DNA from: Marinilactibacillus sp036039175
GTDB lineage: Bacteria > Bacillota > Bacilli > Lactobacillales > Carnobacteriaceae_A
Length of the DNA: 64,000 nt
Assembly: GCF_036039175.1 (NCBI RefSeq)
Contig: NZ_JAYXKP010000009.1
Location: 15,330-79,329, forward strand
Direction: 5' to 3'
Shown here: piece after piece, positions 9,093 to 18,323 of the stretch
Numbering within the stretch: position 1 is the stretch's first letter
How the letters are laid out: the number at the start of each line of letters is the position of its first letter
Notes under the pieces: generated by a model
What the model was told of the DNA's origin: nothing
The model's input: only the letters and a program-made list of their open reading frames with translations
Databases searched by the model: none
Position numbers and translations under genes: made by a program

Positions 9093-10383
9093 ACAAATTC
9101 TAAATTTTATCGAGTCAATCTCAATAGGTGAAAAGCTATCAGTTAGGCTGATTGCGAAAGAACTAAAAGTCAGCGAAGGAACAGCTTACCGGGCAATTAA
9201 AGAAGCCGAGAATAGTGGGCTTGTTACAACGATACAACGAGTGGGGACGATAAGAACCGAGTCGAAAACAGAAGGAAATATTGAAAATCTGACTTTTGAA
9301 GAAATTCTTAAAATTATCGATGGGGAATTATTAGGTGGTAAAACCGGATTAAATAAAACCTTAAATAAATTTATTATCGGTGCGATGACAGAGAGTGCCA
9401 TGCTCCGCTATATTACGGAAGAATCGCTCATGATTATTGGAAATAGAGAGTCCGCTCAAAGATTATCTCTTCAAAATGGCGCTGCTGTTTTAATAACAGG
9501 TGGATTCAGAGCGGATCAAGAAATTATTGATTTATCAAACAAATTGTCTCTTCCAGTCATGACGACTTCTTACGATACATTTACAGTAGGTGCGATGATC
9601 AACCGCGCGATGACAGATCAGTTAATTAAAAAAGAAATTATGTTGATTGAATCTATCTATACACGTTTGGAGCATACTCAGTATTTGAAAACGGATGATA
9701 CGGTATACGATTACCGTATTGCCAATCAAAGTAGTCAGCATACAAGGTATCCAGTCATTGGAGTCAATGACAGATTAGTGGGAATCGTGACGGCTAAAGA
9801 TATTATTGGTAAAAAAGATACCGTCTTAATCAAAAATGTCATGACAAAAAATCCGGCATTTACAAGAAACCATATGAGTGTGGCGAGTGTGGCACATACG
9901 ATGATCTGGGATGGGTTAGAAGTTATGCCTGTCGTATCAGACGAAATGAAATTACTAGGGATTGTATCCCGCCAAGATATTATGAAAGCTATGCAGTCCC
10001 AACAACGACAACCACAGACTGGTGAAACGATAGCAGATCAGATCAATCAACTGATTAAAGAGAAGAACCCTGAAGAGTATTCTTTTAATGTAACGCCACA
10101 GATGACAAATGGTATGGGAACCATCTCTTTTGGAGTGTTAAGTGAAATCGTCACAGAAACAGCTTATTTAAAACTTTCCCAGCAAAATAAAAGAAATGTC
10201 GTGGTGGAACAAGTTCAGTTGCATTATCTGAACTTGATACAAATCGGCAGTACATTGACAATCAGACCAACCGTTTTCGATAAAAGTAGAAGGTCAGCTA
10301 GACTAGATATTGAAATCTATTCAGAAAGCGGACTGTCTGCCAAAGCGATTGTTGTTTGTCAACTCTTACAAAAAATTAAATAG
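9076..10383 (+). CDS. ytoI: CBS-HotDog regulatory protein YtoI family (HTH-DRTGG-CBS-HotDog)
   Basis: A four-part sensor protein of unknown ligand. Residues about 1-65 form a winged helix-turn-helix (LSVRLIAKELKVSEGTAYRAIKEAE). About 70-180 is a DRTGG domain. About 190-310 is a CBS pair (IGVNDRLVGIVTAKDI and VVSDEMKLLGIVSRQDI), which usually binds adenosine nucleotides. About 320-435 is a HotDog/thioesterase-like fold (MTNGMGTISFGVLSEIV). I chose the ATG at 9076 with AAAAGGA upstream; an in-frame ATG at 9058 would lie further inside dinB. The link to nrnA 23 bases downstream matches the Bacillus ytoI-nrnA region and hints at nucleotide sensing, which is inference. Confidence 0.88.
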   Translation: MATKHEQILNFIESISIGEKLSVRLIAKELKVSEGTAYRAIKEAENSGLVTTIQRVGTIRTESKTEGNIENLTFEEILKIIDGELLGGKTGLNKTLNKFIIGAMTESAMLRYITEESLMIIGNRESAQRLSLQNGAAVLITGGFRADQEIIDLSNKLSLPVMTTSYDTFTVGAMINRAMTDQLIKKEIMLIESIYTRLEHTQYLKTDDTVYDYRIANQSSQHTRYPVIGVNDRLVGIVTAKDIIGKKDTVLIKNVMTKNPAFTRNHMSVASVAHTMIWDGLEVMPVVSDEMKLLGIVSRQDIMKAMQSQQRQPQTGETIADQINQLIKEKNPEEYSFNVTPQMTNGMGTISFGVLSEIVTETAYLKLSQQNKRNVVVEQVQLHYLNLIQIGSTLTIRPTVFDKSRRSARLDIEIYSESGLSAKAIVVCQLLQKIK

Positions 10384-10406
10384 TACAGGATTGGAAGGAA
10401 ATTTAA

Positions 10407-11396
10407 ATGACATTAAAATCAATGAATAAAGAGGACTACGATACTAAATTAGAAATATTGAATACCATTAAAAAGTGGGAAACGATTATCATTCATCGTC
10501 ACGAAAGACCAGATCCAGACGCGCTTGGATCACAGTGTGGATTGGCTGAACTCATTAAAGGCACCTATCCAGACAAGAAAGTCTATACAGCAGGTTTTGA
10601 TAATGACAATCTAGCATTTTTACAAAAAATGGATCCACCAAAAAAAGAAGATTATACTAATGCATTAGTGATTGTAACGGATACTGCTAATGTCAAGAGA
10701 ATAGACGGTAAGGCGTTTGATTTATCTGAAAACTGGATCAAAATTGATCATCATCCTTTAGATGATTCTTATGGGGATATTGAGTGGGTCAATACAGAAG
10801 CAAGTAGTTGTAGCGAGATGATTGCTGACTTTTGGCTGACATTTAAAGATGAACTGGTCATGACGACAGAAGCAGCGAGATTATTGTACGCAGGGATTGT
10901 TGGAGATACGAATCGCTTCTTATACAGTGGGACGTCAAGTTATACGATGCAAATTGGTGCAGAACTAATGAAGTTTCCATTTTCACACACAGCATTAAAT
11001 AATAAAATGAATGTCATCAAACCACCAGTTGCTAAATTAATGGGGTATGTATTGGAAAACTTCTCAGTCAACGATCAAGGCGTAGGACATATCATACTGA
11101 CTCAGGAGACTTTAGAGAGTATGAATATTGGAGATAAGGATACAAATGGTATCGTTTCTCTTCCAGGATCCATTGAGGGCGTGAAAGCTTGGGGGATATT
11201 TGTTCAGCAAGTGGAAGGTCACTATCGTTGTAGATTACGTTCAAAAGGCCCTGTTATAAATGTGATTGCAAAACAACATGACGGCGGAGGGCATCCGCTT
11301 GCAAGTGGAGCCAATGCAAAAGATGAAAGTGAAATTGAACAGATTTTAGGACAAATGACGGAAGCAGCTGAACAGTGGACGCCAGAGATCTTATAA
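10407..11396 (+). CDS. nrnA: Bifunctional oligoribonuclease / pAp phosphatase NrnA
   Basis: NrnA degrades very short RNAs (including pGpG) and dephosphorylates 3',5'-pAp, a toxic by-product of sulfate assimilation and acyl-carrier synthesis. The DHH phosphoesterase domain shows RHERPDPDALGSQ (metal-binding Asp), VTDTAN and KIDHHPLDDSYGD (the DHH motif). The DHHA1 domain ends with HDGGGHPLASGA. Length is 329 residues, normal. It follows ytoI by 23 bases with a GGAAGGA ribosome site. Confidence 0.94.
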   Translation: MTLKSMNKEDYDTKLEILNTIKKWETIIIHRHERPDPDALGSQCGLAELIKGTYPDKKVYTAGFDNDNLAFLQKMDPPKKEDYTNALVIVTDTANVKRIDGKAFDLSENWIKIDHHPLDDSYGDIEWVNTEASSCSEMIADFWLTFKDELVMTTEAARLLYAGIVGDTNRFLYSGTSSYTMQIGAELMKFPFSHTALNNKMNVIKPPVAKLMGYVLENFSVNDQGVGHIILTQETLESMNIGDKDTNGIVSLPGSIEGVKAWGIFVQQVEGHYRCRLRSKGPVINVIAKQHDGGGHPLASGANAKDESEIEQILGQMTEAAEQWTPEIL

Positions 11397-11566
11397 ATCA
11401 GTCTTTAGACGGATGATTCTATGTCAGTATGCAGATACTATAAAGTGGAACATCCTTTACTTAAGATGATTAAAAGGTAAAAGAAAATCGTCTGATATAA
11501 CCACAGTTGATATTCAATGAATGAGTTGGTGTCAATGTGGTAACAAAAGATATTGAGGGAAAAATC

Positions 11567-13681
11567 ATGAAAAATCAGAATTTCAAGCAGCAACTCAAAA
11601 ACAAGTTACGCTCTTTTTGGATCTGGTTGAAGCCAATTCTATCTCGTTTAATGATTCGACTGCGTCGGACTTGGAAGAAATACCATTTAACCAAAAGTCT
11701 GATTCTATTCGGACTGACGGTTTCATTGGTTTTCAGTATCTATCTAGCTTATTTGGCTAAAACTGCTAACGTAAATGCACTTCGTGCAGGACTAGAACAG
11801 ACGACGACGATCGTTGATGTTCAAGGAGAAGCAGCAGGTACGTTGTATGATCAAAAAGGAACATTCGTGGAATTGGAACAGATTTCGCCAAATATTCAAG
11901 ATGCCGTTACCTCTACTGAAGATCAGAGATTCTATGAGCACCGTGGATATGATATTAGAGGAATCGGAAGAGCCGGTATTAAATTTTTAACAAGTGGTAG
12001 AATTTCTGGAGGCGGGAGTACGATTACGCAGCAGTTAGCTAAAAATGCGTATTTGTCTGCAGATCAAACGCTTATCAGAAAACTTAGAGAATTGTTCTTG
12101 GCTATAGAGATTGAGAAACACTATAGTAAAGAAAATATATTGGAAATGTATTTGAATAATGCTTATTTTGGCAATGGTGTCTGGGGTGTTGAAGATGCTT
12201 CTTACAAATATTTCAATAAGTCAGCTGCTCAACTGGATGTAGCAGAAGCGGCTACTATAGCAGGAATGTTAAAAGCTCCCTCCAATTATAATCCGATTGA
12301 TCATTATGATCGAGCGATTGATAGAAGAAATATTGTTTTAACCCTAATGGTTGATACGGAAAAGCTCACAGACCAAGAAGCCAAGACGATTAGTCAGTCA
12401 GTATTAACCCTTTCGGATGGCTTTGCAGACGAAGATGGCTACCGTTATCCTTACTACTTTGATGCTGTGACAAATGAAGCTGTTTATCGCTACGGTATAG
12501 CAGAAGAAGATCTTCTAAATAATGGATATACGATTTATACTTCGTTGAATCAGACCTATCAGCAACAGATGGATACGACTTACCAGAATAGCGCCTTATT
12601 TACAGATGCTTCAGATGGAACGGTTGTCCAAAGTGCTTCAATAGCGATAGATCCTTCAACAGGGGGCGTCAATGCAGTTGTCGGTGGAAGAGGAGAATAC
12701 ACTTTCCGCGGGCTTAACAGAGCAACTCAAATGAAACGTCAACCTGGGTCAGTAATCAAACCGTTAGGTGTATACGTTCCAGCCCTTGAGAATGGCTATG
12801 AAATTGATTCAATGTTACAAGATGAATTGACATCATATGGAGAAACCAATTATCAACCTACTAATTTATCAGGAACATATGCTGGCGAAGTGACGATGTA
12901 TAATGCACTGTCAAATAGTTTGAATGCACCCGCAGTCTGGTTACTGAACGAGATTGGGTTGAATAAAGGTGTAGACAAATTAAAAGATTTTGGTTTACCT
13001 GTCAGTGACAAAGATATGCACTTGGGGGCTATTGCACTTGGTGGAATGGATCAAGGCGTTTCTCCAATGCAGATTGGGAGTGCTTATGCAGCTTTTGCTA
13101 ATGGAGGAAGGCGTATTGACCCTTATTTTATTACAAAAATTGTGGATGCTACGGGAGCGGTTGTCGTAGACCATACGAGACCAAAAGAGAAGCGTGTCAT
13201 GTCGGAAAGTGTAGCGGAAGAGATGAATAGAATGCTACTGAATGTATATTCTTCTGGTACAGCACGTAATAACCAACCAAACGGATATAGAGTTGCAGGG
13301 AAGACCGGAACAACTCAGACATCTAGTGGAACGGGCTCGACTGACCAATGGATTGTTGGAATGACACCGGATATCGTGGTAACAAGTTGGATGGGATTCG
13401 ATCAGACGACAGAAAACCACTACCTGACAAATAGTAGTTCACAAGGGATCGGAATGGTCATGAAATCTGAATTAGAGCATATTCTACCCTATACAAGCCA
13501 AACGGCATATGCTGTAGAGGATGCAAATACAGAAGAAGTAGAAGCAGACAATAACCAAGAATTAATGGAGCAAGTGAACAAAGGAATTGAAGATACAAAA
13601 GAAGTGATTCGTAAAGGATCTTCTTACATCAAAGAGGGTGCTGGAAAAGTAGTGGAGTTTTTCAAAAATTCTGTAAGATGA
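11567..13681 (+). CDS. Class A penicillin-binding protein (glycosyltransferase-transpeptidase), PBP2a-like
   Basis: A bifunctional peptidoglycan synthase. A cytoplasmic basic N-terminus is followed by one membrane anchor (LILFGLTVSLVFSIYLAYLA, about 46-65). The GT51 domain has EDQRFYEHRGYD with catalytic Glu, GGSTITQQLAKN, and EMYLNNAYFGNGVWG. The transpeptidase has SVIK (SxxK, nucleophile Ser), SLN (SxN) and KTGT. The C-terminus is an acidic linker with a basic amphipathic tail. I chose the ATG at 11567 behind TTGAGGGA; an in-frame GTG at 11537 lies upstream of it. Length is 704 residues. It stands alone between nrnA and yheA. Confidence 0.93.
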   Translation: MKNQNFKQQLKNKLRSFWIWLKPILSRLMIRLRRTWKKYHLTKSLILFGLTVSLVFSIYLAYLAKTANVNALRAGLEQTTTIVDVQGEAAGTLYDQKGTFVELEQISPNIQDAVTSTEDQRFYEHRGYDIRGIGRAGIKFLTSGRISGGGSTITQQLAKNAYLSADQTLIRKLRELFLAIEIEKHYSKENILEMYLNNAYFGNGVWGVEDASYKYFNKSAAQLDVAEAATIAGMLKAPSNYNPIDHYDRAIDRRNIVLTLMVDTEKLTDQEAKTISQSVLTLSDGFADEDGYRYPYYFDAVTNEAVYRYGIAEEDLLNNGYTIYTSLNQTYQQQMDTTYQNSALFTDASDGTVVQSASIAIDPSTGGVNAVVGGRGEYTFRGLNRATQMKRQPGSVIKPLGVYVPALENGYEIDSMLQDELTSYGETNYQPTNLSGTYAGEVTMYNALSNSLNAPAVWLLNEIGLNKGVDKLKDFGLPVSDKDMHLGAIALGGMDQGVSPMQIGSAYAAFANGGRRIDPYFITKIVDATGAVVVDHTRPKEKRVMSESVAEEMNRMLLNVYSSGTARNNQPNGYRVAGKTGTTQTSSGTGSTDQWIVGMTPDIVVTSWMGFDQTTENHYLTNSSSQGIGMVMKSELEHILPYTSQTAYAVEDANTEEVEADNNQELMEQVNKGIEDTKEVIRKGSSYIKEGAGKVVEFFKNSVR

Positions 13682-13798
13682 TCTAGTTCTTATTCTAAGA
13701 GAAAAGTGATTAATACTAGAATGGTATTCGGATTCATGATAAACTGAAAATAGAAAATAATCAGTTAATTATCTGGTTATAAATGAAGGGATGAGAGT

Positions 13799-14140
13799 AT
13801 GGCGGTCAATATTTATGACACAGCTAACCAGTTAGAAAAAGAAATAAGAGAAACAGAACAATTTGTAACATTGCAGGAATCTTTCAAAGCAGTACAAAGT
13901 GATGAAGAAGCTAGTGCAATTTTCAATGAATTCAGAAATGTACAACAAGTACTCCAACAAAAACAAATGACTGGGCAAGAAATAACTGAAGAAGAAGCAC
14001 AACAAGCCCAAGAAATTTCAGGTAAAATCGGAGAGAACGAAATCATTTCTGGTTTACTTGAAGCGGAAAAACAAGTTGGACAAATGATAGACGATATCAA
14101 CCAAGTTGTTTTGAAACCTGTTCGCGAATTATATCAGTAA
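13799..14140 (+). CDS. YlbF/YmcA superfamily protein, YheA-like
   Basis: A 113-residue all-helical protein of the YlbF superfamily, whose better-known members YlbF and YmcA help RNase Y process mRNA in Bacillus. The sequence is rich in Gln and Glu, with the family pattern ANQLEKEIRETEQF, then FRNVQQVLQQKQ and a C-terminal LLEAEKQVGQMIDDINQVV. The place upstream of yhaO matches Bacillus yheA. The ATG at 13799 has a GAAGGGATGAGA site. The exact role is unknown. Confidence 0.8.
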   Translation: MAVNIYDTANQLEKEIRETEQFVTLQESFKAVQSDEEASAIFNEFRNVQQVLQQKQMTGQEITEEEAQQAQEISGKIGENEIISGLLEAEKQVGQMIDDINQVVLKPVRELYQ

Positions 14141-14160
14141 AATTAAAAGAGTTGTTAAGT

Positions 14161-14192
14161 GAAAAGAGCTTGCTGAAAGGTGAGCTCTTTTC
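14161..14192 (+). terminator. Intrinsic terminator after yheA
   Basis: AAAGAGCT (14163-14170) pairs with AGCTCTTT (14183-14190), with Ts in the 3' arm. Its place upstream of yhaO argues that the long in-frame extension of yhaO to 14180 is not real. Confidence 0.7.
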
Positions 14193-14248
14193 ATTTAGAT
14201 TTAAAAAGAACATACGTACCCAGAAGGTTTGAGAGGATTGAAGAAAGT

Positions 14249-15469
14249 ATGATCAAATTTATTCATGCAGCAGACTTGCATCTGGATAGTCCGTTCTCAG
14301 GACTCAAAAGTCTGCCCAAAAAAATTGTGGAGATGATTCAGCAATCCACCTTTCAGTCTTTAGCGACTATTGTGTATTCCGCAATACATAACCAGGTAGA
14401 CTTTGTTGTCTTTTCGGGAGACATTTACGATTTAGAGGATCGTAGTGTGAAAGCTCAAGTGCAATTCAAAAAAGAGATGGAACGCTTGAATAAAGCAAAA
14501 ATACCTGTTTATATTATCCACGGTAATCACGATTTTATTGGAGATGAAAAGCTCCATTTATCTTTACCTGAGAATGTAAAAGTATTTGATGCCAGTGTAG
14601 AAACCGTCCGTATGACAACAAAAGGCGGAGAAAGCGTTGCGGTATCAGGATTCAGTTATGGTGAAAGATGGATCACGGAACGCATGATTACAGACTACCC
14701 TAAAAGACACACGCAAATAGATTTTCATATTGGTTTATTGCACGGATTTCAAGAAGGAATCAATAGTGAACATGCACGCTACGCTCCTTTCACGCTGGAT
14801 GAGTTAAAAGAAAAAGGCTACGATTACTGGGCGCTAGGACATATTCACGTCCGGAGTAAAGTCTCTGATTTTCCACTAGCCTATTATCCCGGAAACATTC
14901 AGGGACGCAATAAAAAAGAAACCGGTGAAAAAGGTTACTTGATGGTTGAGCTTAAAAAGAATGCTTCTGCTGAAATTGAATTTTATTCTAGTGCGTCTAT
15001 TGTCTGGGAAAAAGTGGTGGTAGATGCCGTAAAACTAAATGATATGGATGCGATTTATAAGCTGATTCAAGAATCATTACCGTCGATTGAATCTGCACAA
15101 TTTCACTATCTTATCTCGCTAGAGTTACAGGTCTCTGAAGACATTAAAGACACATTACTGAAAAAAATTAGCCAAGATCAATTTATTGAAGCGCATCATT
15201 TTTTTGAAGATGCCCAATTTATCTGGATTGCAAATTATAAAGTTTCTCAAATTAAATCAAATCACAATGATTCAGATCTGCAATCACTTTTTCCAGAGGC
15301 TTTTCAAGAAGTTCTCTCAGAGCTTTCAGAAGAAGAAGGATTCAATGAATTAACAACAGATTTCTTTGACCAGTCTAAGTTTTCTAGGATATTAGAGGAA
15401 AGATCGGTGACTTATAGAGAAGAAATGATTAGAGAAGCTTTATCAGAGTTGCGCAATCAGTCGATTTAA
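14249..15469 (+). CDS. yhaO: DNA repair exonuclease YhaO (SbcD/Mre11-like)
   Basis: A metallophosphatase-fold nuclease. The metal ligands are in FIHAADLHLDSPF, VVFSGDIYD, IHGNHDF, GLLHG and LGHIHVR, which is the complete calcineurin-like set of an Mre11/SbcD enzyme. A C-terminal region of about 150 residues is likely to contact its ATPase partner. I chose the ATG at 14249 (MIKFIHAADLHLD). Length is 406 residues. yhaN begins 16 bases downstream, so YhaO and YhaN probably act like SbcD-SbcC. Confidence 0.9.
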   Translation: MIKFIHAADLHLDSPFSGLKSLPKKIVEMIQQSTFQSLATIVYSAIHNQVDFVVFSGDIYDLEDRSVKAQVQFKKEMERLNKAKIPVYIIHGNHDFIGDEKLHLSLPENVKVFDASVETVRMTTKGGESVAVSGFSYGERWITERMITDYPKRHTQIDFHIGLLHGFQEGINSEHARYAPFTLDELKEKGYDYWALGHIHVRSKVSDFPLAYYPGNIQGRNKKETGEKGYLMVELKKNASAEIEFYSSASIVWEKVVVDAVKLNDMDAIYKLIQESLPSIESAQFHYLISLELQVSEDIKDTLLKKISQDQFIEAHHFFEDAQFIWIANYKVSQIKSNHNDSDLQSLFPEAFQEVLSELSEEEGFNELTTDFFDQSKFSRILEERSVTYREEMIREALSELRNQSI

Positions 15470-15484
15470 AAGGAGTAAGAAAAG

Positions 15485-18286
15485 TTGAAGATTAAAAACC
15501 TAATGATATACGGATATGGGAAATGGATTGATCAGACCTTTGATTTCTCTAGTGATTTTCATGTCGTTTTTGGACAGAACGAAGCCGGGAAATCAACTAT
15601 TATGTCATTTATTCATAGTATTTTATTTGGTTTTCCAACCAGACATAGTGCACTGCTCAGGTATGAACCTAAAGATAGTAGTCGATATGGCGGGAAAATC
15701 ATAATAGAGGATGAGCGATTTGGAATTGTCAGCATTGAACGGGTGCAAGGAAAGTCGACGGGCGATGTAACAGTCCTTATGGAAGACGGGACAACTGGAA
15801 GTGAGGCTTTACTCCACAAAATTTTATATGGTATAGATCGTACCTTGTATCAGTCAGTATTTTCTTTTCATTTAAAAGGAATCGAACGTGTGGAAGATAT
15901 GACAAAAGATCAAATGAACCGTTATTTTCTGAGTGCCGGAGCTTTAGGAACAGAACAATTTCTACAAAAAGCTGATCAGTTCAAGCAAAAAGCAAATGGA
16001 TTATACAAGCCAACCGGACGTGTGCCAAAAATCAATCAAGTACTAAAGGGACTAGAAGAAAAGCAAGCTGCTATGGAGTTAGCAAAAAGTAAAAATGCAG
16101 AATACCTAGATCTACTGCAAAAAGTAGAAGGATTAAATCAAGAAATTGAAGAACAGGAACGCACACAAAAAGAGTTAAATATAAGAATCCAAAAACTCAA
16201 GCAATTTGAACAGAACTTCGAAGCGGTTGAAACAATCAAGCAGCTTGAAAAAGAAATTGAGCAGTTAAATACTTCTAAACTTAATGAGAATAGTCTTTAC
16301 GAGATGAATACGTTAAACAAACAAATAGAAGATATTCAAAAAGAAATTAGAACTCAGCAAGCATTACTTAAGGGGTTCGAAGAGGAATATGAGCCGACTA
16401 GTCAATTAATCTTATACCAAGAACATGAGCAAAGTATAGATGCCTTAGCTGTTCAAATTGGTTCGATTGATGACTTGATTAGAGAGCAACAGTATGTTTA
16501 CAAAGAGTTAGAAAAAGCGGAACAAGAAATCACTAAGAAACGGATACAGCTAGATTTATCTAGTGATGAACAGGTTCCAACTGCCCTAACGAAGGCTGAA
16601 AAAGAAACCTTAGTAGAATGGCAGCGCGAAATGAATCATAAAGAGAGTGGAATAAATCTACTTAAAGAAAAACTGACGACTATTGGATTCAAGATCAGTT
16701 CTCTTGAAGAGTCCATTGATCAGCTAGAACAAAATCTCTGGTCTAATGAACAATTTAGAAAAGAAGAAGATCATTTTGAAGCAAAACCAGCGACTCGTTC
16801 TCAAGCTATTCAGTTAAAAAAAGAAATGAGCATCATACTTGTTTCGATAGTATTGATTATAAGTATATTTTTATTGGATTTACCTTTTATGCTCTTATGG
16901 AGTTTGCTAGCCGTTAGTCTCATAATCGGTAGTATTTTCAGTATATGGAAAAAAATGCATAAAAAAAATCAAGATTCTGCACAAATATCCTATGAAGACT
17001 ATATTCATCAAAAAGAAATCCGCAGACAATGGCGAGACTATTTATTTAATAGCGATAAACTTGAAAGTGAGAAACAATCCTTACATTCAGAAATAGCTAT
17101 TCTAGAAACTGAAATTGAAAACATACAGAGTGGCTGGACTAAATTCAAAGAAGATCGATTAGCAGGATATCATACTGTATTATCAACGGTATTGCAATTT
17201 GAAGAAGTGCTTAGTAAACTTCGTGCTAGTGAGCGTGAACGGGATAAAGTGCGCGATTATTTGGAAGAATTGAAAACAGCATTATTTCTTAAAACAGAAC
17301 AGTTTGATCAAGTATCTGAATTATTTTTCGAAGAAGATACACCTACTGAGAAAATAACAAAATTCAAAACGTTTTATCAACAAGTTAAAGAAGAAAGAAA
17401 TCAGTTACAGCAATACATGATTGAGAGTCAAGAAGCAAGAAGGTCACTGAATCGCTCGATTGAATTGGAGAAAACGATTCTTAGAAAAAAACAGCAACTG
17501 TTGCAAGAGGCAGGGGCAGATTCCGAAGAGGTATTTAGGCATTTATATGGTATATTAAAACAAAAGAATGAAAAAGAAGAAAGATTAAAAGTGCTTAAAG
17601 AACAACTGCCTGAAAACCATTCGGAGATAAAAGCAGATTCGATAGAAGACGTCCGATATCAAGAAAAGCAATTACAACAAGAAGTATTGAATATAACTAC
17701 GAGTATAAAGAGCTACACTCAAGAAAAGATAGAAATCGAAGTTCATATCAAAAGACTGGAAGAGGGTGGAGAGTATACAACACTACTACAGGAATTTGAG
17801 AATGAAAAGAGCCATTTACAAGAATTAGTGAATAGCTGGGTAACCAATAAATTGGCTTCTAATATAATCGAAAAAACCCTCAAATACGCTAGGAAAGATC
17901 GATTCCCCCAAACAATAGTGGATGCTGAAAACTATTTCAGTTATTTAACGAAGGGCAAATATACTAAAATCGTTATAGATGATGAAACGGTCTTTATATT
18001 AGATAATGAAGGTCACTATTTTAGAGCAGATGAACTTTCAAGAGGAACAGCCGAACCCTTATATGTTGCATTAAGATTAGCCTTTATTAACAATATCAAA
18101 GACACTATTCTTATGCCGTTACTTGTAGATGACGGATTCGTAAATCTAGATTGGACTCGAAGAACACGAATGTATGAACTGTTGAAAGAAATCAGTCAGA
18201 CAACACAAATCATCTACTTCTCATTTGATGAACAGTCACTTGAATCTCTAGAAGATGGTCAGAAAACAATTTTAACTAAAGTATAA
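15485..18286 (+). CDS. yhaN: SMC-like ATPase YhaN with coiled coil and membrane segments
   Basis: A 933-residue SbcC/Rad50-like ATPase. The N-terminal head has Walker A GQNEAGKST (about 31-39). Two long coiled coils, rich in Glu, Gln and Lys, occupy about 185-430 and 510-780. Between them, at about 450-490, are two very hydrophobic segments (IILVSIVLIISIFLLDL and LLWSLLAVSLIIGSIF), so the coil apex is predicted to sit in the membrane rather than carry a zinc hook. The C-terminal head shows the signature LSRGTAEPLYVALRLA and Walker B MPLLVDDGFVNLD. The TTG start at 15485 follows AAAAGGAG. It is co-transcribed with the nuclease genes yhaO and yhaM. Confidence 0.9.
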   Translation: MKIKNLMIYGYGKWIDQTFDFSSDFHVVFGQNEAGKSTIMSFIHSILFGFPTRHSALLRYEPKDSSRYGGKIIIEDERFGIVSIERVQGKSTGDVTVLMEDGTTGSEALLHKILYGIDRTLYQSVFSFHLKGIERVEDMTKDQMNRYFLSAGALGTEQFLQKADQFKQKANGLYKPTGRVPKINQVLKGLEEKQAAMELAKSKNAEYLDLLQKVEGLNQEIEEQERTQKELNIRIQKLKQFEQNFEAVETIKQLEKEIEQLNTSKLNENSLYEMNTLNKQIEDIQKEIRTQQALLKGFEEEYEPTSQLILYQEHEQSIDALAVQIGSIDDLIREQQYVYKELEKAEQEITKKRIQLDLSSDEQVPTALTKAEKETLVEWQREMNHKESGINLLKEKLTTIGFKISSLEESIDQLEQNLWSNEQFRKEEDHFEAKPATRSQAIQLKKEMSIILVSIVLIISIFLLDLPFMLLWSLLAVSLIIGSIFSIWKKMHKKNQDSAQISYEDYIHQKEIRRQWRDYLFNSDKLESEKQSLHSEIAILETEIENIQSGWTKFKEDRLAGYHTVLSTVLQFEEVLSKLRASERERDKVRDYLEELKTALFLKTEQFDQVSELFFEEDTPTEKITKFKTFYQQVKEERNQLQQYMIESQEARRSLNRSIELEKTILRKKQQLLQEAGADSEEVFRHLYGILKQKNEKEERLKVLKEQLPENHSEIKADSIEDVRYQEKQLQQEVLNITTSIKSYTQEKIEIEVHIKRLEEGGEYTTLLQEFENEKSHLQELVNSWVTNKLASNIIEKTLKYARKDRFPQTIVDAENYFSYLTKGKYTKIVIDDETVFILDNEGHYFRADELSRGTAEPLYVALRLAFINNIKDTILMPLLVDDGFVNLDWTRRTRMYELLKEISQTTQIIYFSFDEQSLESLEDGQKTILTKV

Positions 18287-18323
18287 ACGAGTTATGGATA
18301 AAAACCTGAAAGGGATGAGTATA

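Noticed and set aside
13813..14100. Minus-strand frame of 95 codons over yheA
   Set aside because: Cys/Ser-rich shadow of a Gln/Glu-rich gene, with no ribosome site and no homology I recognise.
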